Source of the DNA: Malassezia japonica
Taxonomy: Eukaryota; Basidiomycota; Malasseziomycetes; Malasseziales; Malasseziaceae
DNA length: 64,000 bases
Assembly (NCBI RefSeq): GCF_029542785.1
Contig: NC_083370.1
Span: forward strand, 1,116,001-1,180,000
Reading direction: 5' to 3'
Below the pieces are notes generated by a model. It did no database searches and was not told the origin of the DNA. It was given only the letters and a program-made list of their open reading frames with translations. Position 1 is the stretch's first letter. Each line of letters opens with the position of its first letter. Below, in pieces: positions 28,015-38,127 of this stretch. A program made the position numbers and the translations under genes.

Positions 28015-30271
28015 ATGGCTGCGATCCTCTCCTCACCGCAGCTCGCGCCAGCTGCTTGGAGCATGGAGGAGCCGCATCTCCTATCGTCGCCTGTCGCTCG
28101 TGACGGATGCCTGCCGCACGAGCTCGACCACTCGTTCGGCTCATCAATGTCCATCTCCTCGCTGGACTCGCCCGGCCACTGCCCGTCCCGGCCGCGTGCG
28201 GTGACGACCACGCTCGACGTCTTGCACGAAGACCCATTCTCTGCGCCGTCGCCTGCCACCTCCGAGCCAATGCAGGCGCCGTGGGGGGTGCGCTCGCGCG
28301 CTGACCTCGTATACGGCCAAAAAAGCTCGCCGCACGCGATGGAGATCTCGTCGCCCGCGGCCTTTCCGCCGCCGATGCCCGCGCCGCGGCCGTGTGTGCG
28401 TCCGATCATGCCCCGCCGTGCGGACCGCACCATGCGGCGCTCCATGCCGCTGCTCCCGTCCGTCGCCGAACTGCAGCAAGGCAGTCCGCAGCGCGAGCCG
28501 CCGATGAAGAAGCGCTTGTCATCGCTGCGGCAGCTGCAGGACGCCAGCTTTGAGCGCGACGACGACGCGCTGAGCGACCGGATTGCATCCGATCGCCATG
28601 CCGAAGATAGCGGGATCTTTTCGCAGCCCGCGATTGTGCGCACGCATGCACGCTCGCAAAGTGTACGTTTCTATGCTAACCCAGGCAACTCTATGGTGGC
28701 AGCCCCAACAGACCAACGCGCCGTCGCCGATGCCCGCCGCCGGCCCGCCGCAGATGGACCCGTCGCCGGTGCCGGTGGTGCGCACCGAGCCCGCCGACGA
28801 CTCCTGGTCGTTTTCCGGCCCCGAATCGGGCAAGCGCCCGTGCCTTGCGTGGTCGGGCAAAGCGGCCGCGTCGCCGCGGGGCATGGGCGACTACTTTTTC
28901 CACCCCGAGTCCCCCCAGGTCGGGATGGCCGACGGGATGTGTAGTGGTGGCCTGCTGCAACCCCCGTCCTTCTCGCCGTCGAGCTCGCCGTCGAGTTCGC
29001 CGTGTCTGCGTAGCTCGGCGCTGCCCCAAGGCCTCTTTTCGAGCGAGCGCCAAGGCGGCAACGGGCTACCGGTCTCCCGCGATGGCGCGTGCGTCCGCGT
29101 GTCGACCGTGCACAATATCCAGCTGGTGCAGACGGTCGAGTCCCCGCTGGACGACTCGGACGAGTCGCTCATGATGCCCGAACCCCCCCACGCGCACCGC
29201 GGCTCGCCCGTGCGTGCGTCGCTGCGCAAGAACCGCCTGGTGGGCATGACGGCGCGGCGTACGCAGACGACGGCGATGCTGCCGCCCCCCGTCGACAAAG
29301 AGAACGAGGCGCCGGCGCCGTGCATCAGTGTGTCGCCCGGCCTCCCCGGCTTTGGCACGTTTGAGATTGACCGCAAAATCCTGCCGTGCTTCCCCGTGAA
29401 GAGCGACGGCCTGATGCGCATTACCCCCCACACCATCCGCGAGCTGCTCCAAGGGAAGTACGACGAGCGGATCCACGGCTTCCAGATTGTCGACTGCCGC
29501 TTTGCGTACGAGCACGAGGGCGGGCACATTGCCGGCGCGATCAACCTGAACACGGTCGAGCAGGTCCAGCAGCACTTCCTTACGCCCGGCCAAGGCTTCC
29601 ACCAGACACGGAACATGCCGGTGCGGACGCAGAGCGGCATGCCCGACGAACACGGCGACGCGCGCAAGTTTGTGCTCATATTCCACTGCGAGTTCAGCTG
29701 GAAGCGCGCGCCGTCGATGGCGCTCGCGCTCCGTGCTGCGGACCGCTCGCTGGCGAGCGACTACCCCAAGTGCCACTTCCCCGACGTGTACGTCCTCCAA
29801 GGCGGCTACGCCGACTTCTTCAAGAGCTGCCCCGACCTGTGCGAGCCGCAGGCGTACGTCCCCATGGACGATCCCCGCTACAACCGCCGGCGCTCCGAGG
29901 AGCTCACCGGCTACCGCAAGCAGTTTGTACGGAACCGCAGCTTTGCATACGGCGACGAGCACTTTTCCGCTCTCGCCATGCTCTCTTCTCGCCTGAACAC
30001 GGGCGCAGAGCGCGGCGCACCGCCCCCGGCGCCATCGCAACTCGCACCGCCCCAAGACCCGCGCGAGACGAGCTTTAGCAGCGCAGGCGACTCGTCGTTC
30101 GAGGCCGACGCCTCCTTCTCGCCCTGCGCAGCCGCGACCTTCCGGCGGCCCGCGCCGCCGGCCGACGAGCCGATCGGCGGCACGGCGCCGCCGACGTTGA
30201 TGCGGGCTTTTGCCCGGCGTCCCCTCATCCGCGCAGAGACAATGCCCTCTGCGCACCCCATGTGTCCCTAG
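28015..30271 (+). CDS. CDC25: CDC25 M-phase inducer phosphatase
   Basis: Two exons (28015-28662, 28685-30271) with a 22-nt intron encode 744 residues. The C-terminal rhodanese-fold domain carries 'YEHEGGHIAGAINL' and the CX5R active site 'HCEFSWKRAPSMA' (Cys ~551), then 'YPKCHFPDVYVLQGGYADFF'. It would activate Cdk1 by removing inhibitory phosphates on Thr14/Tyr15. The long Ser/Pro-rich N-terminus has many candidate kinase sites. A KEN box ('PVDKENEAP', residues 421-423) suggests APC/C-mediated turnover. It is divergent from POL5. Confidence 0.94.
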
Positions 30272-30324
30272 TCATTCATGAGTACATTACGAGCCTTTCC
30301 TAGCCCGTTGCTACAGTACATGCG

Positions 30325-32043
30325 CTACGAAGCGCGATTGCGCAGGCGCGGCATCCGGCGTGTCTCGGGGCGTGCCGGAGCGCACTTGGCGTCGGCGCGC
30401 CGCGCGCGTTTCGCGTGCGGCGCGCGTTTGTCTTCGTCGCGGAGGTGCGCCGAGTCCCACGCAAGGTCGAGGTCGGTGAGCGCCATCATCTCCTCCGGCG
30501 AGCTGAAGTAGGTGTCGACGTCGCTGTCGCCTTGCGCCTCCTGCATCGTGAGGTGCAGCGAGGCGTGCGTCGCCATTTGCGACGGCGTGGGGTCGAGCCA
30601 GTGCGCCGGCTCGGGCGCACTCGGCTCGGGCGCAGTCGCACTCGAGGATGCGTCAAAGAGCGGCGCGGCGTCGTGCAGCGACTCGCGCGCCACCGGCGGC
30701 GCGGCGTCCGAAGGGAGTGACGGCGGAATGAGCGCCGCGAGCGTCACGGGCGACGCACTCTTGTCTTTTGGCACGGACCGCTCCGCCATCTCTTGTGCAG
30801 TGATGGTGTGGATCGGCGTCAGCGGCGTCTCGCCGTCGGCATCAAGCGCCGGATCGCGCGACTCTGTATCCAACGGCGTTGGCGCCGCGAGCGCGTCGTA
30901 CGGCAACGAGAGGGTGAGCGCTCCTGCGTGCGCCGACTCGGTGGTGCGCATCGGCACCGGGAGCGCGTGCTGGAACACGGCATTGCTCGGCACCTCGGCG
31001 TGGTCGGGCGACGACTGCTTCACCGACGGCGAGCGCGTACCGAACGGCTCGCTGGTCAACGGCGAGCCTTCCTTGGTGCACGACGCGGGCGTCGTAACGT
31101 TGCCGTCGGTCATGATGCCGTCCGACGCATCGCTCCCATCTTGCGATGGCGACGGGACGTGTGTCAGGAGATCGAGCTCGGGGTCGTGGAGCATCGTCCG
31201 GTGGAAGTCGTCTTCCTCGCCGTCCGACTCGTTCGACGGCGCGGCGTTCGACGGCCAGGTGTGGTCGCTGGCAAAGACTACGCTCTTGACGGCCGCACCC
31301 GGCTTGGGCTGCCCAAAGACGGCAATCGACCACGCCTGGTGCGCGAGGTCCGCCGAGCGCTGGACGACGTCGCCTTCGTCGTCATCATCGTCGTCGTCGT
31401 CCTCCTCCTCGTCCACCGTCACAGGCAGCGGGCGCCAGACGCCTGTTGCGGTACGTACCGGTTTCGGGCTCATGATGCCCGACATGTCGGCGGGCCGCGG
31501 CGCCTCTCGCCGTGGCGGCGGCACGATCCGCTCGCCGTGGCGCGTAAAGGTCGCCGGCGCGTGCTCCGGCCGCTCGAGCGGCTCGGGCGTAGTGCGCTTC
31601 GGCGCTGGCCGCACTTGCGGCGCAGGGCTCTTGGCGCTCCGTGCGCTATTCTTGGTGCGTGGCGTGGGCATCGGCGGCGAAGCCGACGCTGCCTTGGCCT
31701 GTTCCGCAGTAAGTGCCTCGGGGGGCTTGTACATGGTGCTCGGCCGCCGGTGGCGCTTCCCTGGCCCCGTTTCCTCGGGGTCGGGCGAAGGACTCGGCGC
31801 CGGCGACGTCTTGACTGTGTGCGCCGGCACAGCAGGCGCGCTCGCGCGCTGTGCGAACGCGGGCGAGTCTTTTGTTTCTTTTGGTGTCTCTGTCCGGCAC
31901 CGCGGCGCCTTTGCCATCGGCGTCACAGGCGACGGCGACGGCGAGCGCAGGCGGCTGGGGAGTTTTCGTGAGCGGGGCGCACGGCGCGGCGTTTCTTCCT
32001 CGAGTGCGGCCGCCGGCGCGACGAGCGGCGTATCGCCCATCAT
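30325..32043 (-). CDS. Unknown, largely disordered protein
   Basis: Single open frame of 572 residues with no recognised fold. It is Pro/Ser/Ala-rich, with an Arg/Pro-rich N-terminus, a conserved-looking segment 'DMSGIMSPKPVRTATGVWRPLP' (~190-210), an acidic 'DEEEDDDDDDDDEGD' run just after it, and a basic C-terminus ('KRARRADAK', 'RRMPRLRNRAS') that could be a nuclear signal. 'YFSSPEEMMALTDLDLAWDSAHL' near the end may be a short binding helix. Many SP/TP sites suggest phosphorylation. The start codon is 32 bp from the first ATG of the divergent RRM-PUF gene; either MMGD Met could start it. Confidence 0.6.
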   Translation of the reverse strand: MMGDTPLVAPAAALEEETPRRAPRSRKLPSRLRSPSPSPVTPMAKAPRCRTETPKETKDSPAFAQRASAPAVPAHTVKTSPAPSPSPDPEETGPGKRHRRPSTMYKPPEALTAEQAKAASASPPMPTPRTKNSARSAKSPAPQVRPAPKRTTPEPLERPEHAPATFTRHGERIVPPPRREAPRPADMSGIMSPKPVRTATGVWRPLPVTVDEEEDDDDDDDDEGDVVQRSADLAHQAWSIAVFGQPKPGAAVKSVVFASDHTWPSNAAPSNESDGEEDDFHRTMLHDPELDLLTHVPSPSQDGSDASDGIMTDGNVTTPASCTKEGSPLTSEPFGTRSPSVKQSSPDHAEVPSNAVFQHALPVPMRTTESAHAGALTLSLPYDALAAPTPLDTESRDPALDADGETPLTPIHTITAQEMAERSVPKDKSASPVTLAALIPPSLPSDAAPPVARESLHDAAPLFDASSSATAPEPSAPEPAHWLDPTPSQMATHASLHLTMQEAQGDSDVDTYFSSPEEMMALTDLDLAWDSAHLRDEDKRAPHAKRARRADAKCAPARPETRRMPRLRNRAS

Positions 32044-32075
32044 GTCAAACGGCGCACTGCGCGCCGGATAATTTT

Positions 32076-35000
32076 ATGCCAAGCGGATGCCGTGGCAAGA
32101 CGTTCAGAGCGCGCCACGGCAGTACGAAGATCGTAGCAGCGGCGCGGTCGTCGGTGGCGCGGCAGAAGCAAAACGGCGCCGCGGCGTCCCGCCGATCGGC
32201 CCGCCCGATAAGCACGTGGCATTCGGCCGAAACATCGCCCGCAGCACGGCCGAACGGCGGTGCGTGGGGCAGTGACGTTGAAGAAGCACGGTCCCTCAAA
32301 GACACGCACAGCTTGCGGAGCTTCATGACTGCGAACGAGCCTGGGCAGCCGAGCGACAGCCCAGCCGAACCCTGGCGCCGTCCGGGCCTGTGGCGCTCCG
32401 CGTCCGGGCAGGGCAGCGTGGGTACGTCTGCGGCATCGCGGCCGCTCAATACGCACCCCGCCCGCTCTGCCAGCGGGGAGCAGAGCCACCTCCATCGCAC
32501 CGCGGTGCAGTCGTCGTACCCACGCGCGAAGCATACGCCGGCGGCAAGTATGTCGTCCTTGGGGCCGAACGCCACGCCGCCACACGTTCCCCACCCGTCT
32601 CCCGACCCAACACCGAACCGAGGTCGCGCGCGCGCGGGCACCCTCCCGTCGCGCTTTGGGCCCGCAACCTCGGGGCTGCGCACGCCCCACGACGAGGTGG
32701 TGAGCGCGGGGCGCTGGTACTTTCCCCGCACGTCGCCCCTCGCACAAAACGACCCGTTTGCCCCGCCCATGTTTGCGTCCGTGCCGGACATGATGCAAGC
32801 ACCCCTGCCGCCAGCCTTTGAACCATTTGCGCGCCTCCCGGAGGACCGCGCGCAGACGGATCCTACGCTCCTGCAAAGCTCGCTCAGCGACGCAGACACC
32901 AGCGGACTCGTCAAGACCCTCGACTACCTCGGCCTGAGCGACGCCCCGGCCGTGGATGAGCCGGGGGCACTTGCACCGACGCGCGAGCGCGCCGCGACTG
33001 ACGCGGCAATCCTGGGGCCGACTCGCACGTCGGTCGCGCCGGGCGGGCCGGTGCGTGCGCCGCTCCTCGCACGCCCGCCGACAGCGACGGCGAACACGCT
33101 GCGCCACCGCCTCTCGCAGCTGCCTCTAGGCGCACAGGACGTCTTTTCGGAAGACCAGAACCGCCCGCGCGCAACAAGCATGGGCACACTCGATCGGCCG
33201 TCGGTCGACGTGGGCGACGTGCGCCGCGTGCCGTCGCCGGGCGTCGCGATCGGTCGCGTGCCGTCGCCGGGCGTCGCGATCGGCCGCGTGCCGTCGCCGG
33301 CGGCTGCCGCCTCGCCGGCGCGTGCGCCAGGCCACGGGCGCCTGCGTGCCGACACCATCGCCGCGCTCAGCGGGCCGGACGGCCGCCAGCGCACTGAGCT
33401 CGAACTGCAGCGCACCGCACATGGCCACCGCGAAGACGACTCGTTTGGCCACCTCGCACAACCCCTCTCGCGCGTTGCGGGTGGTCCGCGCACGCGCAGC
33501 ATGACGATCGCGAGCGGCGCCGCGCCGCGCGCGGCCGATGCGGAGCGCAATCTGTACCTCTCGCAGCTGAGCGGTCAGGCGTCGACGCGTGTGCTGCTGC
33601 GTCTATTTGAGCCGTACGGCGTGATTGACGATATCCTCCTCTTCCCCGAGCACCATGGCGCAGTGATCCAGTTCCGCGACGCGCAGCATGCGCGTGCGGC
33701 GCACGATGCCGGTGTCGCGTTTATCGGCCCCTATCTCGCGGAGCTGCTGAGCGACCAGCGCCAGCCGCCGCTCTTATCGCGCGCCGAAGGCGACTGGTCG
33801 CGGCACAGTGCCGCCGACGGCACGCCGCCGCCCCGCGCGCGGCACGGCGGCACGGCGAGCATTGTGCCGAGCAGCGACAAGGGCGGGATCCCGCTGCCTG
33901 CCGAGCACGTCGTGGCGCTTGCGCCCGAGCAGCAGCGTGCGGTTGGCGACACGCTGCACTTCCGCACCGGCTCCGACCCCCAGGTCGGATCGCTGGAGAC
34001 GTCCGAGACGCGCACGTACCACGCAAGCATCCCGCCTGTGAACGACGGGGGGCGTCCCAGCCGCCGCTTTGACAATGCACGCTTCCGCGAGCTGCGCAAG
34101 AACATGGAGAGCGGCCAGATGAGCCAGACGCAGGCCGACACGGTCGCGACCGAGCACCTTGATGTGATTGTCGAGCTGTCGAGCAACTACATCGGTAACA
34201 CGGTCGTGCAGCGCTTTTTCGAACAGTGCTCGGAGGAGGTCAAGACCCGCATGCTCGAGCGCATCGCGCCGCACCTCGCGACGATTGGCACGCACAAAAA
34301 CGGCACATGGGCCGCCCAAAAGATCATCGACTGTGCCAAGACAGACGCGCAGCAGCTGCTCATCACTCGCCATTTGCAGCCCTACGTACCTGCGCTGCTC
34401 CTCGACCAGTTTGGCAACTATGTCGTGCAGTGCGTGCTGCCGTTTGGCTTTCCCCGCGCGACCTTTATCCTGGATGCAATGGTCGACCGCTGCTGGGAGA
34501 TTGCGCAGGGGCGCTTTGGCGCACGCAGCATGCGCACCGTGCTCGAACACGCCTCGGTGCCGCGCGTGCAGCTGAAGCGCGTCGCGATGGCCGTCATACT
34601 CAACTGCGTGCCGCTCGCGACGAGCGCCAACGGCGCGCTGCTCCTCACCTGGCTCCTCGAGACGTCGGGCCTCGAGGGCGCGATGAGCCAGCTGGCGCCG
34701 CGCTTTGTGCCGCACCTTGCACAGCTCTGCACGCACAAACTCGCGTCGGTCACCATTCTGCGCATCGTCTGCCAGAGCGCCGAGCCGGGCGCCGCGACGC
34801 TCCTGCTGCGCTCCATCTTTGATCTGCCCCAGGCGAACGTCCTCGAGGAGATCCTCCTGGATCTCGTACACGGCTCGCAGCTCGTCGCCAAGGCGCTGCA
34901 GAGCCCAGTGCTGTCGCCCGACGCGTACACCGAGTGCGTCGACGCGGTTGCCGCGATCCTCCTGCGCCACGACCTCGTGGGCGCGCCGGCGTACCGCCGC

Positions 35001-35279
35001 CTCGCCGAGCAGGTCGGCCTGGCTCTCCCAGACACGGCGCGCATGTCGCCGACGCACCTGCGGGTGGGAAAAACCGAGGGCCCAGAAAGGCCACCAGTGC
35101 TAATGAACCCTGTGGACGGCATACCCCCCATCCTGCCCCCGTCTTATGGACCGACGGGAGGGGATGGTGCACGCTTCGGCGTGTCCACGATGCCCTACGC
35201 TGGCCCCCCTTTTGATATCCACGGCCCGGACGCCGCACCTCGCGGCGCCCTCGCGCCGGGCGCGACGCCGCCTCGGTAG
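32076..35279 (+). CDS. RRM-PUF RNA-binding protein (Jsn1/Puf2-like)
   Basis: Encodes up to 1067 residues from ATG 32076; a second in-frame ATG at 32325 ('MTANEPGQPS') is possible. Order: long Ser/Pro/Arg-rich N-terminus, then an RRM-like segment ('NLYLSQLSGQASTRVLLRLFEPYGVIDDILL', ~ residues 488-550), then PUF repeats beginning at 'YIGNTVVQRFFEQCSEEVK' with 'HKNGTWAAQKIIDCA' and 'DQFGNYVVQCVL'. RRM plus PUF is the signature of yeast Jsn1/Puf1 and Puf2, which bind mRNAs for membrane and mitochondrial proteins. A 30-bp tandem repeat lies in the N-terminal part. No intron needed. Confidence 0.82.
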   Translation: MPSGCRGKTFRARHGSTKIVAAARSSVARQKQNGAAASRRSARPISTWHSAETSPAARPNGGAWGSDVEEARSLKDTHSLRSFMTANEPGQPSDSPAEPWRRPGLWRSASGQGSVGTSAASRPLNTHPARSASGEQSHLHRTAVQSSYPRAKHTPAASMSSLGPNATPPHVPHPSPDPTPNRGRARAGTLPSRFGPATSGLRTPHDEVVSAGRWYFPRTSPLAQNDPFAPPMFASVPDMMQAPLPPAFEPFARLPEDRAQTDPTLLQSSLSDADTSGLVKTLDYLGLSDAPAVDEPGALAPTRERAATDAAILGPTRTSVAPGGPVRAPLLARPPTATANTLRHRLSQLPLGAQDVFSEDQNRPRATSMGTLDRPSVDVGDVRRVPSPGVAIGRVPSPGVAIGRVPSPAAAASPARAPGHGRLRADTIAALSGPDGRQRTELELQRTAHGHREDDSFGHLAQPLSRVAGGPRTRSMTIASGAAPRAADAERNLYLSQLSGQASTRVLLRLFEPYGVIDDILLFPEHHGAVIQFRDAQHARAAHDAGVAFIGPYLAELLSDQRQPPLLSRAEGDWSRHSAADGTPPPRARHGGTASIVPSSDKGGIPLPAEHVVALAPEQQRAVGDTLHFRTGSDPQVGSLETSETRTYHASIPPVNDGGRPSRRFDNARFRELRKNMESGQMSQTQADTVATEHLDVIVELSSNYIGNTVVQRFFEQCSEEVKTRMLERIAPHLATIGTHKNGTWAAQKIIDCAKTDAQQLLITRHLQPYVPALLLDQFGNYVVQCVLPFGFPRATFILDAMVDRCWEIAQGRFGARSMRTVLEHASVPRVQLKRVAMAVILNCVPLATSANGALLLTWLLETSGLEGAMSQLAPRFVPHLAQLCTHKLASVTILRIVCQSAEPGAATLLLRSIFDLPQANVLEEILLDLVHGSQLVAKALQSPVLSPDAYTECVDAVAAILLRHDLVGAPAYRRLAEQVGLALPDTARMSPTHLRVGKTEGPERPPVLMNPVDGIPPILPPSYGPTGGDGARFGVSTMPYAGPPFDIHGPDAAPRGALAPGATPPR
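33225..33300 (+). repeat. 30-bp in-frame tandem repeat (RVPSPGVAIG)
   Basis: Two full copies and a third partial copy of a 30-bp unit encode RVPSPGVAIG, RVPSPGVAIG, RVPSP. Copies differ by one base (ggt/ggc). Each unit carries a Ser-Pro site, so copy number would alter potential phosphosites. Confidence 0.85.
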
Positions 35280-35320
35280 GAAATAGCTTAGTCAGCTTTT
35301 GCCTCGGCGATGGCGCGGGG

Positions 35321-36964
35321 ATGATGGTGGCGACGCTCGAGCAGCTCCCGCACGAAGTGCTTACGCACATTGCGTACTATGTCGCGCTCACGCCACAGGG
35401 GCCACCTAGCGATCTCCTTCTGCTCTTGTGCGCGAGCCGCACGTTGTATAACCACCTCGCGCCGGGGATCAACACGGCGCTGTACGCACGCCTCTTTGCG
35501 GGCGTGTTTGACCGCGCAGCGATCGTGCGGCGGCTCGGCATGCCGTCGCCGACGCAGCTGACAGAAGAGCTACAGTACCGCTTTGCTGTGCTCAAACGCC
35601 TGCGCCGCTACGTCGAGCTGTACGAGGCGGACCCGACGCAAGGCGCTCTCGACGCCGCGCACGCCTGCGCACAGGACTGCCTGTGCCAGGACCTCTGGAA
35701 GGCGTACGTGATGGCGCTCGAGCATGACGAGCACAACGTGCGCCAGCTGTACTGGGCGAAAATTAGCGCGTATACCGATATCCACGCTGTACAGACCATG
35801 TGCGCGCACCACGTCCACCGCACCTATCCGACGCAGGCGCAAGTCACGGCGCTCGCAATGCACCTGCGGCATATGCTGTCAAGGGGTCAGCAGCTGTCGC
35901 CGACGGACGACGACAGCAGCGACGAGCAAGACTCACTTTTTCTCCTGCTCAAGCCGTTTGTGTTTGCCGCACACGAATACGACATGTTCTTTGGGCCGTG
36001 GACGGCGCGCACCCTTCCGCTCTCGAGTGCGCACGGAGGAGGGGGAGGCAGCATGCCCTACGCATCGGTACGCCACTGCGGCACGACGCTGACGCTCGCC
36101 GTGCCGCCCGTGAGCCAGGCCGCAACATCTCTCATGTTTCAGTGCACCGCGCATGCAATGCCGACGGCGCACCTCACCGCGCGACTGGACAAGCGCATTG
36201 GGTCGGTGCCGATGCGCTTGCAGTCGTCGCGCGACTACGACCACGACTTTCGGCGCCTGCAGCTGTGCTACGACGCACGCTCCGCACCGGGCCTGCGCCT
36301 CGAGGACCATATTGGGCGCCTGAGCGGCGTGTGGGAGGGTCGCTTTTCGTTCTTTGACATGGACGCTTACCGCGAGATGCTCGATGGGAGCACGTCCGCG
36401 TTGTACGACGGCACGTTTGGCGAGCAGACCCAAGTCCTGCGCCTCTCGGAAGCCGTCGTGTGCATGTCGTCCGATGGCGTCGCGCGCTACCACGAAGAGA
36501 TCATGGCCAACGACACGTTTTCGCAGCACATTGCGCAGGCGCACAAAAGTGCCGAGGCGCACTCCCTTCCTGCGCCGACGCGCAGCGGCAGCCAGCAGCC
36601 CTACATTACCGCGAGCCATGGGGAGGTCATGCCGCCGACCGACGCCGCGACCATGCTGCAAGAGTGGCGCAAGCTGCCGTTCTGGTGCGACGACGAGGCT
36701 CCGGCCGACGGCGACCAGCGCGAGCTGCTGCTCTACGGCACCGGACACTCGGCCTGGGGCAAGTTCTTTGTGCGTGGCCGCGTGCGCGCGTGGGACGGCC
36801 TCGTGGTCCTCCTGAAAGAGTACGGGCCAGGGCGCCAAGGCAAGTGGATGTACCGCGGCTATTCGCTGGCTGGTAGCACCATGGTCGGCCGCTGGCGCGA
36901 CGCATACACGCCCCACGCCCTGCACGGCTATGAAGGGCCGTTCATCTTGACACGGCGCTCCTAG
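35321..36964 (+). CDS. F-box protein
   Basis: Encodes 547 residues. The N-terminus reads as an F-box ('LEQLPHEVLTHIAYYVAL...LLLLLCASRTLYNHLAP', ~7-55), followed by an all-helical stretch. The C-terminal region has beta-rich motifs ('GLRLEDHIGRLSGVWEGRFSFFDMDAYREML', 'WGKFFVRGRVRAWDGLVVLLKEY', 'WMYRGYSLAGSTMVGRWRD') also seen in fungal F-box proteins. It probably acts as an SCF ubiquitin-ligase receptor; the target is unknown. Its TAG overlaps the TAG of the convergent RRM gene in one CTAG palindrome. It follows the PUF gene in tandem by 41 bp. Confidence 0.75.
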   Translation: MMVATLEQLPHEVLTHIAYYVALTPQGPPSDLLLLLCASRTLYNHLAPGINTALYARLFAGVFDRAAIVRRLGMPSPTQLTEELQYRFAVLKRLRRYVELYEADPTQGALDAAHACAQDCLCQDLWKAYVMALEHDEHNVRQLYWAKISAYTDIHAVQTMCAHHVHRTYPTQAQVTALAMHLRHMLSRGQQLSPTDDDSSDEQDSLFLLLKPFVFAAHEYDMFFGPWTARTLPLSSAHGGGGGSMPYASVRHCGTTLTLAVPPVSQAATSLMFQCTAHAMPTAHLTARLDKRIGSVPMRLQSSRDYDHDFRRLQLCYDARSAPGLRLEDHIGRLSGVWEGRFSFFDMDAYREMLDGSTSALYDGTFGEQTQVLRLSEAVVCMSSDGVARYHEEIMANDTFSQHIAQAHKSAEAHSLPAPTRSGSQQPYITASHGEVMPPTDAATMLQEWRKLPFWCDDEAPADGDQRELLLYGTGHSAWGKFFVRGRVRAWDGLVVLLKEYGPGRQGKWMYRGYSLAGSTMVGRWRDAYTPHALHGYEGPFILTRRS

Positions 36965-37801
36965 CTCCTATCGCACTCTATGTGGACCTCTTGGCCATTG
37001 ACCACCGTCCCGTGCAGACCTCGGTGGACGGCCGGCGCATCTTCTGGGCGCACGAGCGTCACACGCACCGAGAACGTGTCCTGGCCGCAGGCCGTCTCGG
37101 GAAACTCGACGTGGGCGACCGCGGCGTGGGGGGCAAGGAGCGCGTGCACGTCGTCCGCGTCGATCGTAGCCGCCGGCACGAGACCGCGGACGAGCAGCGT
37201 GCTGCACGGCGTCTCGGCGGCCTCGGCGTCGACCGGCGCGCCGCTGCGCTGGACGCGCGCAAAGGAGACCTCGAGGGGGTAGCCGAACCACACCTTGCCG
37301 TCGGTCGCATGCAGCGCTGCCTGTGCCTCCTGCGGCGAGTCCATGTCCACAAACCCGCGGCGGCGTGCCTGGCCGTCGAGCATCGACAAAATGACGCAGT
37401 GGCGTACGGTGCCGTACTGCGCAAAAAGACGCTCGAGTTGTACAGTAGTGACATCCAACGGGACATTGAGCACATACAGGTTCTTTTGGGGCATGTCAAT
37501 CCCCTCGCTCGCCTCGCTGTGCGTCGGCGAGGCCGGCTCGGTGCCGGGACAGTAGACGCGTCTGGTGAGCAAGGGCAACGTACAGCTGGTGTCCTCCAAA
37601 CATTGTGTGGTTTCGCAGGCAGGCAATGTCCATGTCGCGCTGTGTGTACAGTGCGACGGTAGCACTGAAGCACCCGCCGTGCTGCGACAGGACGATGCTG
37701 CGCACCTCGAGCGGGTGGAACAGCGACGCGATCTCGGCCGGTGTCACGGACGAGCGCAGCGGCTCGACTACGACGCGGAACCTGGGCTTCCTACGGGTCA
37801 T
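36961..37801 (-). CDS. RNA-binding protein with three RRM-like domains
   Basis: Two exons (37801-37584, 37561-36961) and a 22-nt intron give 272 residues. RRM-like domains: 1, 'FRVVVEPLRSSVTPAEIASLF...CFSATVALY' (~8-75); 2, 'NLYVLNVPLDVTTVQLERLFAQYGTVRHCVIL...RRGFVDM' (~95-170), the best conserved; 3, 'TLLVRGLVPAATIDADDVHALLAP' (~185-265). Splicing joins 'MFGGHQL' to 'RVYCPGTEP'. Family unknown beyond RRM. Its stop shares a CTAG with the F-box gene. Confidence 0.8.
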
Positions 37802-38127
37802 GGAGGCTATGGGTAGAATGCATCGCGATCGCCTCTCTTTCCTTGCGCGCCTGGATCGCGGTCGAGTCCTCGTCGCATGGGCTGCGTCGCATCGTCGCCT
37901 GCTCGTCCCGGGGCGCACGGACACGGCGAAATTTTGTTCGGCCGAGCCGCGGGCAAGCCCCGGAGCGTCTAGTCATACGTTGCGCGCCGATCTCTGCGCG
38001 CGCTTTCGTGTTCGGCGCACCGCACGCCGCGTCCCTCGATCCGGACTTTGCTGTTGGATCGTGACGTTGTAGATAGTTTGCCTCGTGTGGACCGGTGAGA
38101 TCGCAGGACTGTGCGCATCTTATCGCC
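37802..38127. other. 326-bp divergent intergenic region, RRM / zinc-finger genes
   Basis: Upstream regions of the RRM gene (-) and the zinc-finger gene (+). I see no E-box, MCB site, repeat or RNA gene in it. Confidence 0.5.
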
